From Methanolinea sp. (lineage in GTDB: Archaea > Halobacteriota > Methanomicrobia > Methanomicrobiales > Methanospirillaceae), in NCBI GenBank assembly GCA_025453675.1, contig JALOPW010000017.1, positions 1 through 64,000 on the forward strand: DNA of 64,000 bases. Reading direction: 5' to 3'. The notes below the pieces were generated by a model that saw nothing but the letters and a program-made list of their open reading frames with translations, was not told the origin of the DNA and ran no database searches. A program made the position numbers and the translations under genes. Of this stretch, positions 37,878-46,666 are shown piece after piece (within the stretch, counting starts at the first letter, position 1; every line of letters begins with the position of its first letter).

Positions 37878-39103
37878 GCGATGAGTCGAAGAAGGCACCC
37901 TACATAGTGCCTATCGGGCCCAACCACCCGGCGCTGAAGGAGCCGGTGATGTTCACCTTCGAGATGGAGGGAGAGATGGTCAGGGACGTAGACTTTGCCC
38001 CGGGCCAGACCCACCGGGGGATAGAATGGATGGGCATGCGCCGGAACCCGGTCCAGATCGTCCACCTCACAGACCGAATCTGCGGCATCTGCGGGGTCTC
38101 CCACACCCTCGCATTTGCCAGGGCCGTCGAGCAGGTAACCGGGATCGAGGTGCCTGAGCGGGCCGATTATATCCGTGCCATCATCGCCGAGTTCGAGCGC
38201 ATCCAGTCCCACCTCCTGTGGGCAGGTGTTGCCGCCCACGAGCTCGGCTTTGACTCCCTCCTTCACCTCACCTGGAGGGTGCGTGAGCAGTCCATGGACG
38301 TGATCGAGAACCTGACCGGCAACCGGGTCAACTACGGGATCGTGCAGGTCGGGGGTGTGCGCCGGGATATCGTCCCTGAACAGCACCGGATCATCGAAGA
38401 ATGCCTCTCCACCTACGAAGGACTGCTCGGGAAACTGCTGAACCTCTTTCTGGACGACAAGACCATCACCATGAGGTGCCGGGACTGCGGGGTACTCTCG
38501 AGGAAGGAGGCACTTGATCTCTGCACGGTGGGGCCCACCGCAAGGGCCTCTGGAGTGAACGTGGATCTTCGGCAGGACTATCCCTATGCCGCATACGGAG
38601 ACCTGGAGGTGAAGGCCATCCTACCCGACCAGCACCTGGGAGAGACCCACGGTGATGTTTATGACCGCATCGTGGTCCGGTTGCTCGAGGTGGGCCAGTC
38701 CTGCCAGATCATCCGGCAGTGCCTCTCAGAGATGCCTGCAGGACCCTTTACCGCGGAGGAGAAACTTGCGAAACTTCTGGCCATCTGCAAAAAGGCAACA
38801 GGGGAAGCCATCGGGAGAGTAGAGGCACCACGGGGAGAGTGCTTCCACTATGTCCGCATGGATGGGAAGGAGGCCCCCAGTACCTGGAAGGTGAAGGCCT
38901 CCTCCTACAGCAACCTTATGTCCTGGATTCCCATGCTCAGGGGGGAGCAGATCGCCGATATCCCCATCATCGTGGCCTCCATCGATCCCTGCCTCTCCTG
39001 CACCGACCGGGTGGCAGTGGTCCGGGACGGATCATCGCGTATCCTCACGAAGGAGAACCTGCACCGCCTCTCTGTGGAGAAAACCAGGAGGCTCCAGTCA
39101 TGA
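37874..39103 (+). CDS. mbhL: Mbh [NiFe] hydrogenase large subunit
   Basis: N-terminal RICGICGVSH and C-terminal DPCLSCTDR, both CxxC metal-ligand pairs present. Confidence 0.95.
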   Translation: MSDESKKAPYIVPIGPNHPALKEPVMFTFEMEGEMVRDVDFAPGQTHRGIEWMGMRRNPVQIVHLTDRICGICGVSHTLAFARAVEQVTGIEVPERADYIRAIIAEFERIQSHLLWAGVAAHELGFDSLLHLTWRVREQSMDVIENLTGNRVNYGIVQVGGVRRDIVPEQHRIIEECLSTYEGLLGKLLNLFLDDKTITMRCRDCGVLSRKEALDLCTVGPTARASGVNVDLRQDYPYAAYGDLEVKAILPDQHLGETHGDVYDRIVVRLLEVGQSCQIIRQCLSEMPAGPFTAEEKLAKLLAICKKATGEAIGRVEAPRGECFHYVRMDGKEAPSTWKVKASSYSNLMSWIPMLRGEQIADIPIIVASIDPCLSCTDRVAVVRDGSSRILTKENLHRLSVEKTRRLQS

Positions 39104-40119
39104 CCCTGCTCGGAATCGCCACCATGGGGATGTGGTGCATCCTCCTCTCCCTCTTTGCACTGGCGGGAGGGCTCTTCCTCCTCGGTGTTGACCGGAAACT
39201 CGCCGCCCACATGCAGGCCAGGATTGGGCCTCCAATCCGCCAGCCGTTCATCGACGTGGCAAAACTCCTGCAAAAGGAGAACATCGTTCCTGCGAACGCC
39301 ATCCCCTGCCTCTTTCACCTGGCCCCGGTGATCGCGCTGGTATCGAGCATCGTGGTCCTCTTCTACCTCCCGGTGGGAAGCATCCTCCCGGTGCTCGGGG
39401 TCTACGGCGACCTGGTGCTGGTGATGTATCTCCTTGCTGTGCCGGCACTGGCCATGGTCGCAGGAGGTTTCGCATCAGGGTCACCGTATGCCACAGTGGG
39501 GGCCCAGAGGGAGATGGTGACCATGATCGCATACGAGTTCCCGCTGGCGATCGTGGTGATCGGGGTAGCCTGGCGCCTTGGGGCGGCCGGCCTCCCCTTG
39601 CCCTTTACTCTCGGGACCATCGCAGCAAACCCCATCTGGACCCTGGTGGGACCGGTCGGGTTCATCGGGGCACTCCTTCTCCTCCTGGTACTTGCGGTCG
39701 TCACCCCCGCAGAGCTCTCCCGCATACCCTTCGACACCCAGGAGGCAGAGACCGAGCTTGCCGGCGGGCTGCTGGTGGAGTATTCGGGGAGGAACCTCGC
39801 CATGTTCTACCTCGCACAGGGGGTAAAGACCCTGGTCTTTGCCGCCGTAATCATCGCAATCTTCTTTCCCTGGAACCTCTCCGGGCTCCTGGCCATGCCC
39901 CCCTGGCTTGCATGGCCCGCAGACCTCCTCTTCTTCCTGGTAAAATCCATCCTTGTCCTGTTCTTCGCGGTGACACTGGTCCGGGTGGGGATGGCCCGCT
40001 TCCGGATAAACCAGGTGGTCTCCCTCTACTGGGTCTACCTCTCGGTGATCGGGTTCCTGGGATTGATTCTTCTGATGGCCGATGCATCGCTCGTCACGCT
40101 CGGGGTGGTGGGAGCATGA
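39100..40119 (+). CDS. mbhM: Mbh subunit M (NuoH-like)
   Basis: RKLAAHMQARIGPPIRQPFIDVAKLLQKE; IPFDTQEAETELAGGLLVEYSG; start revised to 39100. Confidence 0.93.
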   Translation: MTLLGIATMGMWCILLSLFALAGGLFLLGVDRKLAAHMQARIGPPIRQPFIDVAKLLQKENIVPANAIPCLFHLAPVIALVSSIVVLFYLPVGSILPVLGVYGDLVLVMYLLAVPALAMVAGGFASGSPYATVGAQREMVTMIAYEFPLAIVVIGVAWRLGAAGLPLPFTLGTIAANPIWTLVGPVGFIGALLLLLVLAVVTPAELSRIPFDTQEAETELAGGLLVEYSGRNLAMFYLAQGVKTLVFAAVIIAIFFPWNLSGLLAMPPWLAWPADLLFFLVKSILVLFFAVTLVRVGMARFRINQVVSLYWVYLSVIGFLGLILLMADASLVTLGVVGA

Positions 40120-40520
40120 AATTCCTCCCCCTGTTCCCCGAACTTATCCGCCAGCTCTTCCGCGAGCCTGCGACCAACCGGTTCCCGGCCAAGTACCTCC
40201 CCCCCTCGGTGACAGGGTTCTTAAAGGACGTGGGGGCGGGAAAGGCTACACTCATCCCACCGGTGCCGACCCCGCCACGGTTCAGGGGCAAGATTACCTA
40301 CAAGAGCGACTGCTGCATCGGGTGCGGGCTGTGCGTGAAGGTCTGCCCCTCCCATGCCATCGAGCTCATCCCTGATACCAAGCAGATACGGGTCTGGGTC
40401 GGCCAGTGCATCTTCTGCTCACAGTGCACCAGCATCTGCCCCAAGGGTGGCCTCTCCATGACGGACGAATTCCTCCTGGCCGACGAAGACCGGTACTCCG
40501 AGAACCTGATCGTGGAATGA
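40116..40520 (+). CDS. mbhN: Mbh ferredoxin-like subunit N (2x[4Fe-4S])
   Basis: CCIGCGLCVKVCPSHAIELI and CIFCSQCTSICPKGGL; start revised to 40116. Confidence 0.92.
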   Translation: MKFLPLFPELIRQLFREPATNRFPAKYLPPSVTGFLKDVGAGKATLIPPVPTPPRFRGKITYKSDCCIGCGLCVKVCPSHAIELIPDTKQIRVWVGQCIFCSQCTSICPKGGLSMTDEFLLADEDRYSENLIVE

Positions 40521-40928
40521 AGAGTTCTTCCATTTTTTTCTGTGATGGTTCAGCCCTGACCTGCGGACGGGAGACATATCTTGATTGGGTCATTGAACCG
40601 CTGCCGTGAAACTGCGGGATCCAGCCCATGCATAATTCCACCCATCATCCCCCTTTATCAGCGGATTCTTTTTATTCCGTGTCAGGGCTTGGTACCCCGG
40701 GGTGTTTCCTCTCCTTGGTGAGATTTCCTCGAGCATTCCCTCACTCCAGACAATTGACCGCACTTCCGACACTGATATTCCGTCTCATGGCTCTGCCCTG
40801 CCATTGTGGCGCCACCCCACTACAAGAGACCCCGCACTGAAAAGCAGGTCGGGGGGCCGTGAGCCCCCTTGACGAAGATGGAGGGGATTCATCCCGGAAA
40901 GTGCGTATCGAGCGGTATTCCAAAAGAG

Positions 40929-40950
40929 GGAGGGAAATTTTTGTCCCTCC
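40929..40950. terminator. Hairpin GGAGGGA-aatttttg-TCCCTCC
   Basis: Perfect 7-bp arms in the convergent mbhN/maturation-protease intergenic region; no functional evidence. Confidence 0.3.
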
Positions 40951-41052
40951 GGGATGAGGTACACCAAGATCTCAAATGACCGGATCGCAGACCCAGGTTG
41001 TGAGGGGCTGCACCCGTGATTGCAGCGGGAATGTGTGAATGATGAAAGATCT

Positions 41053-41502
41053 CTATTCCCCACCCATCTCCGGAATCCGTTGCACCTCGCCTTTCTCCAG
41101 CAGTGCAACCAGCCGATCTGCACCTTCCCTCACCGCAGGACTCAAACCTTCTCCCATCTCCACCACTTCGGGCTGGATCCCGATGAGCAGGATCTCCCCC
41201 GCTGCATCCGCGAGGAAGTCGATGAAAATGTCCAGGGGCAACTGGTGTGTCCCAAGGCCTGCATCCCGGATCTTCTCCTTTGGGATAAGGGAGAACTCCC
41301 CGGGAGCCATCCCCATATCGGCAGCATCCACCATGATGAGGATATCAGGGTGCTCCTCCCTCACCAGGCCCGAGAAGTTTTCGGGAGCGGTTCCACAGTC
41401 GACCACCCTCCAACCTGACACACGAAACCGTGAGACCACGTAATTACCCGCCCCGTCGTCCCTTCGAAGGGAGTTACCGATGCCGAGGAGGAGGTTTGTC
41501 AT
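41053..41502 (-). CDS. [NiFe]-hydrogenase maturation protease (HycI/HyaD family)
   Basis: LLLGIGNSLRRDDGAGNYV; VDCGTAPENFSG; ILIMVDAADMGMAPGEF; THQLPL. Confidence 0.9.
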   Translation of the reverse strand: MTNLLLGIGNSLRRDDGAGNYVVSRFRVSGWRVVDCGTAPENFSGLVREEHPDILIMVDAADMGMAPGEFSLIPKEKIRDAGLGTHQLPLDIFIDFLADAAGEILLIGIQPEVVEMGEGLSPAVREGADRLVALLEKGEVQRIPEMGGE

Positions 41503-41586
41503 ACGATCATATCTGTGAGGTGACCATGATTATGTCTCTCGCACTTCAAGATCCAATAGATCGAAACTCTTCAAAGAACGGAAAAA

Positions 41587-42255
41587 TCATACCTCCCGGT
41601 CTCCTCGCTCCTGTACACCAGGCAGCTCTTTCTCTTGCCCTGTTATTTGCCTCCTGATCTCCTGGTGACGCTCCCTCATGGCATTCTGTGCGGCCTCCAT
41701 GCGTCCGATGGCCGACAGGAGATCCTGTTTCCTGGGGTCCTCCTCGCCGGTGGTGCGATAGACGTTCCAGAGCAGCAGCAGGAGCCTCTGGTGCACCTCG
41801 ATGTCACGGGAGAGTCGCCGGTACTCATCCAGAAGTGCGTCATCCACTCCGGACTGCCTGGCCTTCTCCACCTCGTCACCTATCTCTGTCTCCTTTTTGA
41901 AATATTGGCGGATGACTTTACAGAGGTCCCTCCGTGTGATTGGCTTCTGTATGTAGTCTTCAAAGAGCGCACTGTGTACCTGGACCTCCGCAGGGTCGAG
42001 GCTCTTTGCGGTGATCATCATCACCGGTATATCGGCAGTCCCCGCATCCCCCTTGATCCGCCCAAGCGTCTCCCACCCGTCCATAGGTTCCATCAGGATG
42101 TCCAGCAGGATAAGGTCAGGGTGCTCTCGCTCAAGCAATGCTATGGCCTCCTCCCCCGAGTGCGCTTCCATTGCAATCAATCCCTCGTGCCTGATCATCC
42201 TGGCCAGGATATCGGTGATTGCAGGATTGTCATCCACAATCAGGATGCGGTACAT
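41587..42255 (-). CDS. Response regulator receiver-domain protein
   Basis: ILIVDDNPAITDIL…PDLILLDILMEPMDGWE…VMMITAKS…DYIQKPI; C-terminal coiled region. Confidence 0.9.
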   Translation of the reverse strand: MYRILIVDDNPAITDILARMIRHEGLIAMEAHSGEEAIALLEREHPDLILLDILMEPMDGWETLGRIKGDAGTADIPVMMITAKSLDPAEVQVHSALFEDYIQKPITRRDLCKVIRQYFKKETEIGDEVEKARQSGVDDALLDEYRRLSRDIEVHQRLLLLLWNVYRTTGEEDPRKQDLLSAIGRMEAAQNAMRERHQEIRRQITGQEKELPGVQERGDREV

Positions 42256-43115
42256 CAGGAATCCCTCTTCCCTGTGTCGGCCGCCGCCGGAATCTCTTTT
42301 AAGATCTTCCTTATCTGGCCCAGATTGACCTCCGGCCCTGTGAGAATGCAGAGATATTCATTGAAATACGGGGCGATGATCACCTTCCCGGCAGGTATCT
42401 GGAGGGTCAGTTGGACGAATGAACCGGTGTGCATGACCAGACTGATAGCCTTTGCCGCCTGGAGCATATCGTCTGCCAGGACTACCAGCAAATCAAGATT
42501 CACGTTTCCGATAGAGAGGACCGAGGTGCCCCTCCCGAAGATGGAGACTGCCTGTACTCCCGGGAGACGGAGCAGACGCCCCAGGAGCAGATGAGCGAGG
42601 TTCTCGGTATCCAGGCCGCTCGGGAGGATAACCCCCTTCTCCGCCACCGGCTGTGCGGGCTTTTGAATGGCGGGTTCCTTGACGGTGATTGAGGTATCGA
42701 CAGCCATATCTGCCGCAGGTGCATCCGCAGGTTCTCCTTCTGTCTCTCCATTCTGTTCTGCCAGGACACGCCCGGGCCTTCCTTCGGAGAGGGCATCCAC
42801 CTCCGGATATCCAGCACCAGAGACCTTCACCAGATGGATGGCCTCCTCCATCTCTTCGCTCGTATACCTGTGAATGACCAGGTTCACCACCAGAACGCTG
42901 GTCAGGTGCAGGTATGCTGATTTTCCTCTGAGCACTGCGTCCTCCTGCTGAAAATAGCAGCCCACAGGGCGGCCTTTCTGGACCACCACATACCCTTCTC
43001 CCCCTCCCACCCGTACCCTGATCAGCCCCTGGAACCGGGCCGCGTGGGAGAGCATCCACTTGAAAGGGACCTGCATCTCTCCAATAATCACGCCGTGGGG
43101 CAACGAGTCACTCAT
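42255..43115 (-). CDS. DUF2226-like N-domain with roadblock-like C-terminal region
   Basis: C-terminal LPGVQAVSIFGRGTSVLSIGNVNLDLLVVLADDMLQAAKAI; N-terminal VGGGEGYVVVQKGRPVGCYFQ. Confidence 0.55.
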   Translation of the reverse strand: MSDSLPHGVIIGEMQVPFKWMLSHAARFQGLIRVRVGGGEGYVVVQKGRPVGCYFQQEDAVLRGKSAYLHLTSVLVVNLVIHRYTSEEMEEAIHLVKVSGAGYPEVDALSEGRPGRVLAEQNGETEGEPADAPAADMAVDTSITVKEPAIQKPAQPVAEKGVILPSGLDTENLAHLLLGRLLRLPGVQAVSIFGRGTSVLSIGNVNLDLLVVLADDMLQAAKAISLVMHTGSFVQLTLQIPAGKVIIAPYFNEYLCILTGPEVNLGQIRKILKEIPAAADTGKRDS

Positions 43116-43468
43116 AGCAGGGAACAGATGTGTTCCTGGTTCTTCTTCAGTTCATAGCTGATCTGGCCGATGTTTGCCGAGGGATGCGTTATCAGGAGCA
43201 GAAAATAGTATTTCTTCAAGGGAAACAGGAGAAGGGCCATATCACGGAACTCAACAAAGACCATCGAGATCTGCTCGTGGCCGAGCCTTGTAGCCATGGT
43301 TTTCGATTCTGCCATCACGAACGAGACAACCGCTGCCAGTTGATTCCCGTCGATCGACGCAGCACCTATCTCTTCTGATACCCTGCCCTCCGGATCGATG
43401 ACAAGGGCCATGTTCACTCCCTCAAGGGAGAAGAGCCGTTGGAGTTCCTTCTTCAGCATCCTGTCCAT
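43112..43468 (-). CDS. Roadblock/LC7 (MglB-like) protein
   Basis: 118 aa: LFSLEGVNMALVIDPEGRVSEEIG…LAAVVSFVMAESKTMATRLGHEQISMVFVEF. Confidence 0.75.
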   Translation of the reverse strand: MDRMLKKELQRLFSLEGVNMALVIDPEGRVSEEIGAASIDGNQLAAVVSFVMAESKTMATRLGHEQISMVFVEFRDMALLLFPLKKYYFLLLITHPSANIGQISYELKKNQEHICSLL

Positions 43469-43506
43469 CCCTCCATTTATCTGGCCTCTGCTCCGGCTTT
43501 ATGGCA

Positions 43507-43929
43507 TTAAGGCTCTTCTTTTGCCAGGGTATCCAGAATACGGTAAGTGTTGATCATCCTGTTGAATGCCCTGAAAAGTTCGCCAATCTCGTCGCTCGAG
43601 ATCACTTCCAGCTCCTTATCCGGCAGGTCTCCCCTGCTGATGCGGGATGCAATGGCCGAGAGCTCGACGATGGGCCGGGTGACCTGGCGGGCCAGGTAGT
43701 AACTCCACATCAGCACCACCAGCACTGTGATCAGGGTAAGGAGAAGCACACTGGGGAGGGTGCCGATAATTGACACGATACTCTCTGTACCACCGATGGA
43801 AATGATCCCCAGGAGGATGACGGGGAGTATCGCGACGAAGATCATGTAGATCAGAATTTTATAAAAGATAGGGATCTGGACAGTACTTCGGCGTCGTGTG
43901 CCTTCCCCTCTTCCGGAAGACTCTGCCAT
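43507..43929 (-). CDS. Two-TM HAMP-domain protein without output domain
   Basis: Two hydrophobic helices then QVTRPIVELSAIASRISRGDL…DEIGELFRAFNRMI. Confidence 0.8.
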   Translation of the reverse strand: MAESSGRGEGTRRRSTVQIPIFYKILIYMIFVAILPVILLGIISIGGTESIVSIIGTLPSVLLLTLITVLVVLMWSYYLARQVTRPIVELSAIASRISRGDLPDKELEVISSDEIGELFRAFNRMINTYRILDTLAKEEP

Positions 43930-44136
43930 ACATGAGTAATCAACCTGTACTCCCTTTATAGCTTTTTCTTTCACCAAAATTCAAGTCAATCCGGTAAAAA
44001 AATCTCACCCGGATCCATCACCATCCCTGGGGGGTATCACCTGGCATAAGGTAACCATATCCAGAAACCTATCAGGGGAAGAGGTTCTTTTAGACCTCTC
44101 TCCCGTTTCCTCACTCGCAAGAGGGGGGGGTTGCGA

Positions 44137-44703
44137 TCAGAACCCGAGCATTGCCAGCAATAAAAGGATTACGATTATCAGGAACGCAACGACGACGACG
44201 ACCATCCCCGGTCTGACATTTACCATCTCGGGAATAGTCTCTGCCGAAAACATCCCGCGGTTGAGGACAGATCGATCGAGGCGAGGGTAAATCCGTGCGA
44301 AGATTCCGGCTCCGAGCGCAATACCAATCATTCCAATCGCCGCATCAAGTGCTCCCGATCCGACCGCACCGGCGGCCGTGCCGGGGCAGTACCCGAGTAT
44401 CGCAAACCCGGCCCCGAAAATTAACCCCCCGATCACTGTCGCGCCGACCGATCCTGCCTTGACATGAAGCCTGACAAGCCCCGCAGCCTTCATGGCATAG
44501 ACCCCGATCATGCCGACGAGGATGGCAGAGAGCATCACTTTTACCACCGTAAAGTCGGTGAGGAGCAGCTGGCCGATGATTACCGCGTACTCGGTGACTC
44601 CGCCTTTCTGGAGGAGGAAGCCAAAGGCAATTCCAGTGAGGAGCCCAAGGACGATCTGGGCCCCCCTGCTCGACCTGAGTTGTTCAAATGCCATTGTGTT
44701 CAT
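44137..44703 (-). CDS. YeeE/YedE family sulfur-transport-like protein (half-size)
   Basis: GLLTGIAFGFLLQKGG; GAGFAILGYCPGTAAGAVGSG. Confidence 0.88.
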   Translation of the reverse strand: MNTMAFEQLRSSRGAQIVLGLLTGIAFGFLLQKGGVTEYAVIIGQLLLTDFTVVKVMLSAILVGMIGVYAMKAAGLVRLHVKAGSVGATVIGGLIFGAGFAILGYCPGTAAGAVGSGALDAAIGMIGIALGAGIFARIYPRLDRSVLNRGMFSAETIPEMVNVRPGMVVVVVAFLIIVILLLLAMLGF

Positions 44704-44706
44704 CCC

Positions 44707-45231
44707 TCATGAAAACGCGAACCCAAACATCATGCCTGCAACCAGTATTCCTCCCGCAAAGAAGCAGATCGCCGCAACCCAGCTGGCAACCGAGAGTTGC
44801 AATGCCCCTGATATGCCATGACCGGACGTGCAGCCACCCGCCCAGCGGGCCCCAATACCCATCAGGATGCCTCCAATAAGCGCCACGGCGATCCGGACGG
44901 CAGGGTCAGGCCCAAACGTATCCGCAAAAAGCGTGGGCACGACCAGTATCGTGAAGGTATTCGAGAGATACGCAGAGAGAAACGCCCCGATTACCACTCC
45001 AATGATGATTATCCACTGCCAGTCAATCGTCGGCGTGAATTTCCGGTAATAAGGCATTTTCGCGGCATTGTGTCTGGATATCGCTGACTCCACCATCCCG
45101 GCAGTCTTTGCATACGCAGTCGATGCACCGAGCGGCCGGTCGGAAAAGAGGAACGTCGTCCAGATGAGGACTCCGATCCCTGCCCCGACAATATAAGGCG
45201 ACCAGGTCGCCATCAGCAACCATTCGAACAT
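44707..45231 (-). CDS. YeeE/YedE family sulfur-transport-like protein (half-size)
   Basis: GARWAGGCTSGHGISGALQLSVASW. Confidence 0.88.
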   Translation of the reverse strand: MFEWLLMATWSPYIVGAGIGVLIWTTFLFSDRPLGASTAYAKTAGMVESAISRHNAAKMPYYRKFTPTIDWQWIIIIGVVIGAFLSAYLSNTFTILVVPTLFADTFGPDPAVRIAVALIGGILMGIGARWAGGCTSGHGISGALQLSVASWVAAICFFAGGILVAGMMFGFAFS

Positions 45232-45282
45232 GCTGGACCCTTGATCTCAATGAAATGTGTTGCCCTCAAATAATCCCTCGCA

Positions 45283-46662
45283 TCAGGGTACAAAGCCTGC
45301 CCGTTGGCACGCGGTGTAGCCGCCGCCGAGATTGGAGACGTTCTGAAAACCATGCATCTTCAGAATGCTTGCCGAGATGCTCGCCCGCTGGCCCCCTTTG
45401 CACATCACGATAGTGTGCACGGCAGGGTCAAGCTCGGTATACCTTATCCTGAGGTCATGCCAGGGGATATGGACCGACCGTTTGGCATGACTCTCCTGCC
45501 ACTCTTCCTTTGACCGGACATCGACCAGGATCGCCCCGCCCCCGCTGATCAGCGCATTCGCTTCCTGAGGGGTGATGACCGGGACACGGCCAATGGGAAG
45601 CCCTGCAGATCCCCAGAGGAGCATTCCTCCCTCGAGGAATCCTGCAACGCGGTCGAATCCGACGCGGCGGAGCTGGAGCGCCGCCTCTTCAGCCTGCCTC
45701 CTCTCCTCGACAACAAGGAGGATATCCCGATTTGGCGGGAGGATCCAGCCTGCCTGTGTGGCAAAGTTCCCGGAGAGATCGATATGCCATGCTCCCGGGA
45801 TATGTACGCCCGAGAATGCCGGATAACTCCTTGAGTCAAGGAGTATGGCATCACTCCCCTGAATCCGGCTGAAGAAGGAGTTCGGATCGAGAGAGGCAGG
45901 TTGCGGAAGGGTTCGCATCAGTGCAGGGCCTGCCCGGTTGATCTCGGAACAGCGGGCGAAGTGGTCAGGGGCTGCAGGCATATCCGAAGTGAGGGCGCTG
46001 ATAAACTCCCTGCAGTTACCGATATTGAGGGCATAGTTATACTTCTTCTCGTACCCGATGGTGCTCGTCCTCTTTGCAGCCATCGCCCGTCCGCAGAGGG
46101 ATCCCATGCCGTGGGCGGGATAGACCTCGCACTCGTCCGGGAGGGTGATGATCTTGGTATGCAGGTTGTCATAGAGGGAGGCTGCGAGCGCTTCCGCTCT
46201 CCCAGGAAAGAGGTCAGGACGGCCGACATCGCCGACAAAGAGGGTGTCGCCTGAGAAGAGGGCGACCGGCGAATCACCGCGGGCGGTATCGGTGGCAATG
46301 TAGCAGATATGCTCGGGGGTATGGCCGGCCGTCTCGATCACACGAAAGCGGATGTCTTCAAGCGTTATCGCGTCCCCTTCGACCAGCCCTTTATGTGGGA
46401 ATGCGCAGTTTCCGGACCTTGGCGCATAAATCTCTGCTCGCGTCACTTCGGCCAGGTCGAGGTGGCCTGATATGAAATCCGCATGCAAATGCGTCTCCAG
46501 GATGTGGGTGATCCGAAGTCCCATATCCCGTGCGGCATCGATATACCGCCCGACATCCCGGGCCGGATCGATGACCGCACAGGTCCTGTTTCCTGCAACG
46601 ATGTAAGAACTGTGAGCAATTCCGGGGACGAAAAACTGGTGGATTCTCATTTTCGCACTCAT
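45283..46662 (-). CDS. MBL-fold hydrolase (persulfide dioxygenase-like) fused to two rhodanese domains
   Basis: HLHADFISGHLDLAE MBL site; CEVYPAHGMGSLCG; C-terminal rhodanese VDVRSKEEWQESH…TIVMCKGGQRASISASIL. Confidence 0.9.
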   Translation of the reverse strand: MSAKMRIHQFFVPGIAHSSYIVAGNRTCAVIDPARDVGRYIDAARDMGLRITHILETHLHADFISGHLDLAEVTRAEIYAPRSGNCAFPHKGLVEGDAITLEDIRFRVIETAGHTPEHICYIATDTARGDSPVALFSGDTLFVGDVGRPDLFPGRAEALAASLYDNLHTKIITLPDECEVYPAHGMGSLCGRAMAAKRTSTIGYEKKYNYALNIGNCREFISALTSDMPAAPDHFARCSEINRAGPALMRTLPQPASLDPNSFFSRIQGSDAILLDSRSYPAFSGVHIPGAWHIDLSGNFATQAGWILPPNRDILLVVEERRQAEEAALQLRRVGFDRVAGFLEGGMLLWGSAGLPIGRVPVITPQEANALISGGGAILVDVRSKEEWQESHAKRSVHIPWHDLRIRYTELDPAVHTIVMCKGGQRASISASILKMHGFQNVSNLGGGYTACQRAGFVP

Positions 46663-46666
46663 CGGT

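Noticed and set aside
37493-38386. 297-aa minus-strand ORF inside the mbh operon
   Set aside because: Opposite strand of mbhK/mbhL, which have unambiguous motifs.
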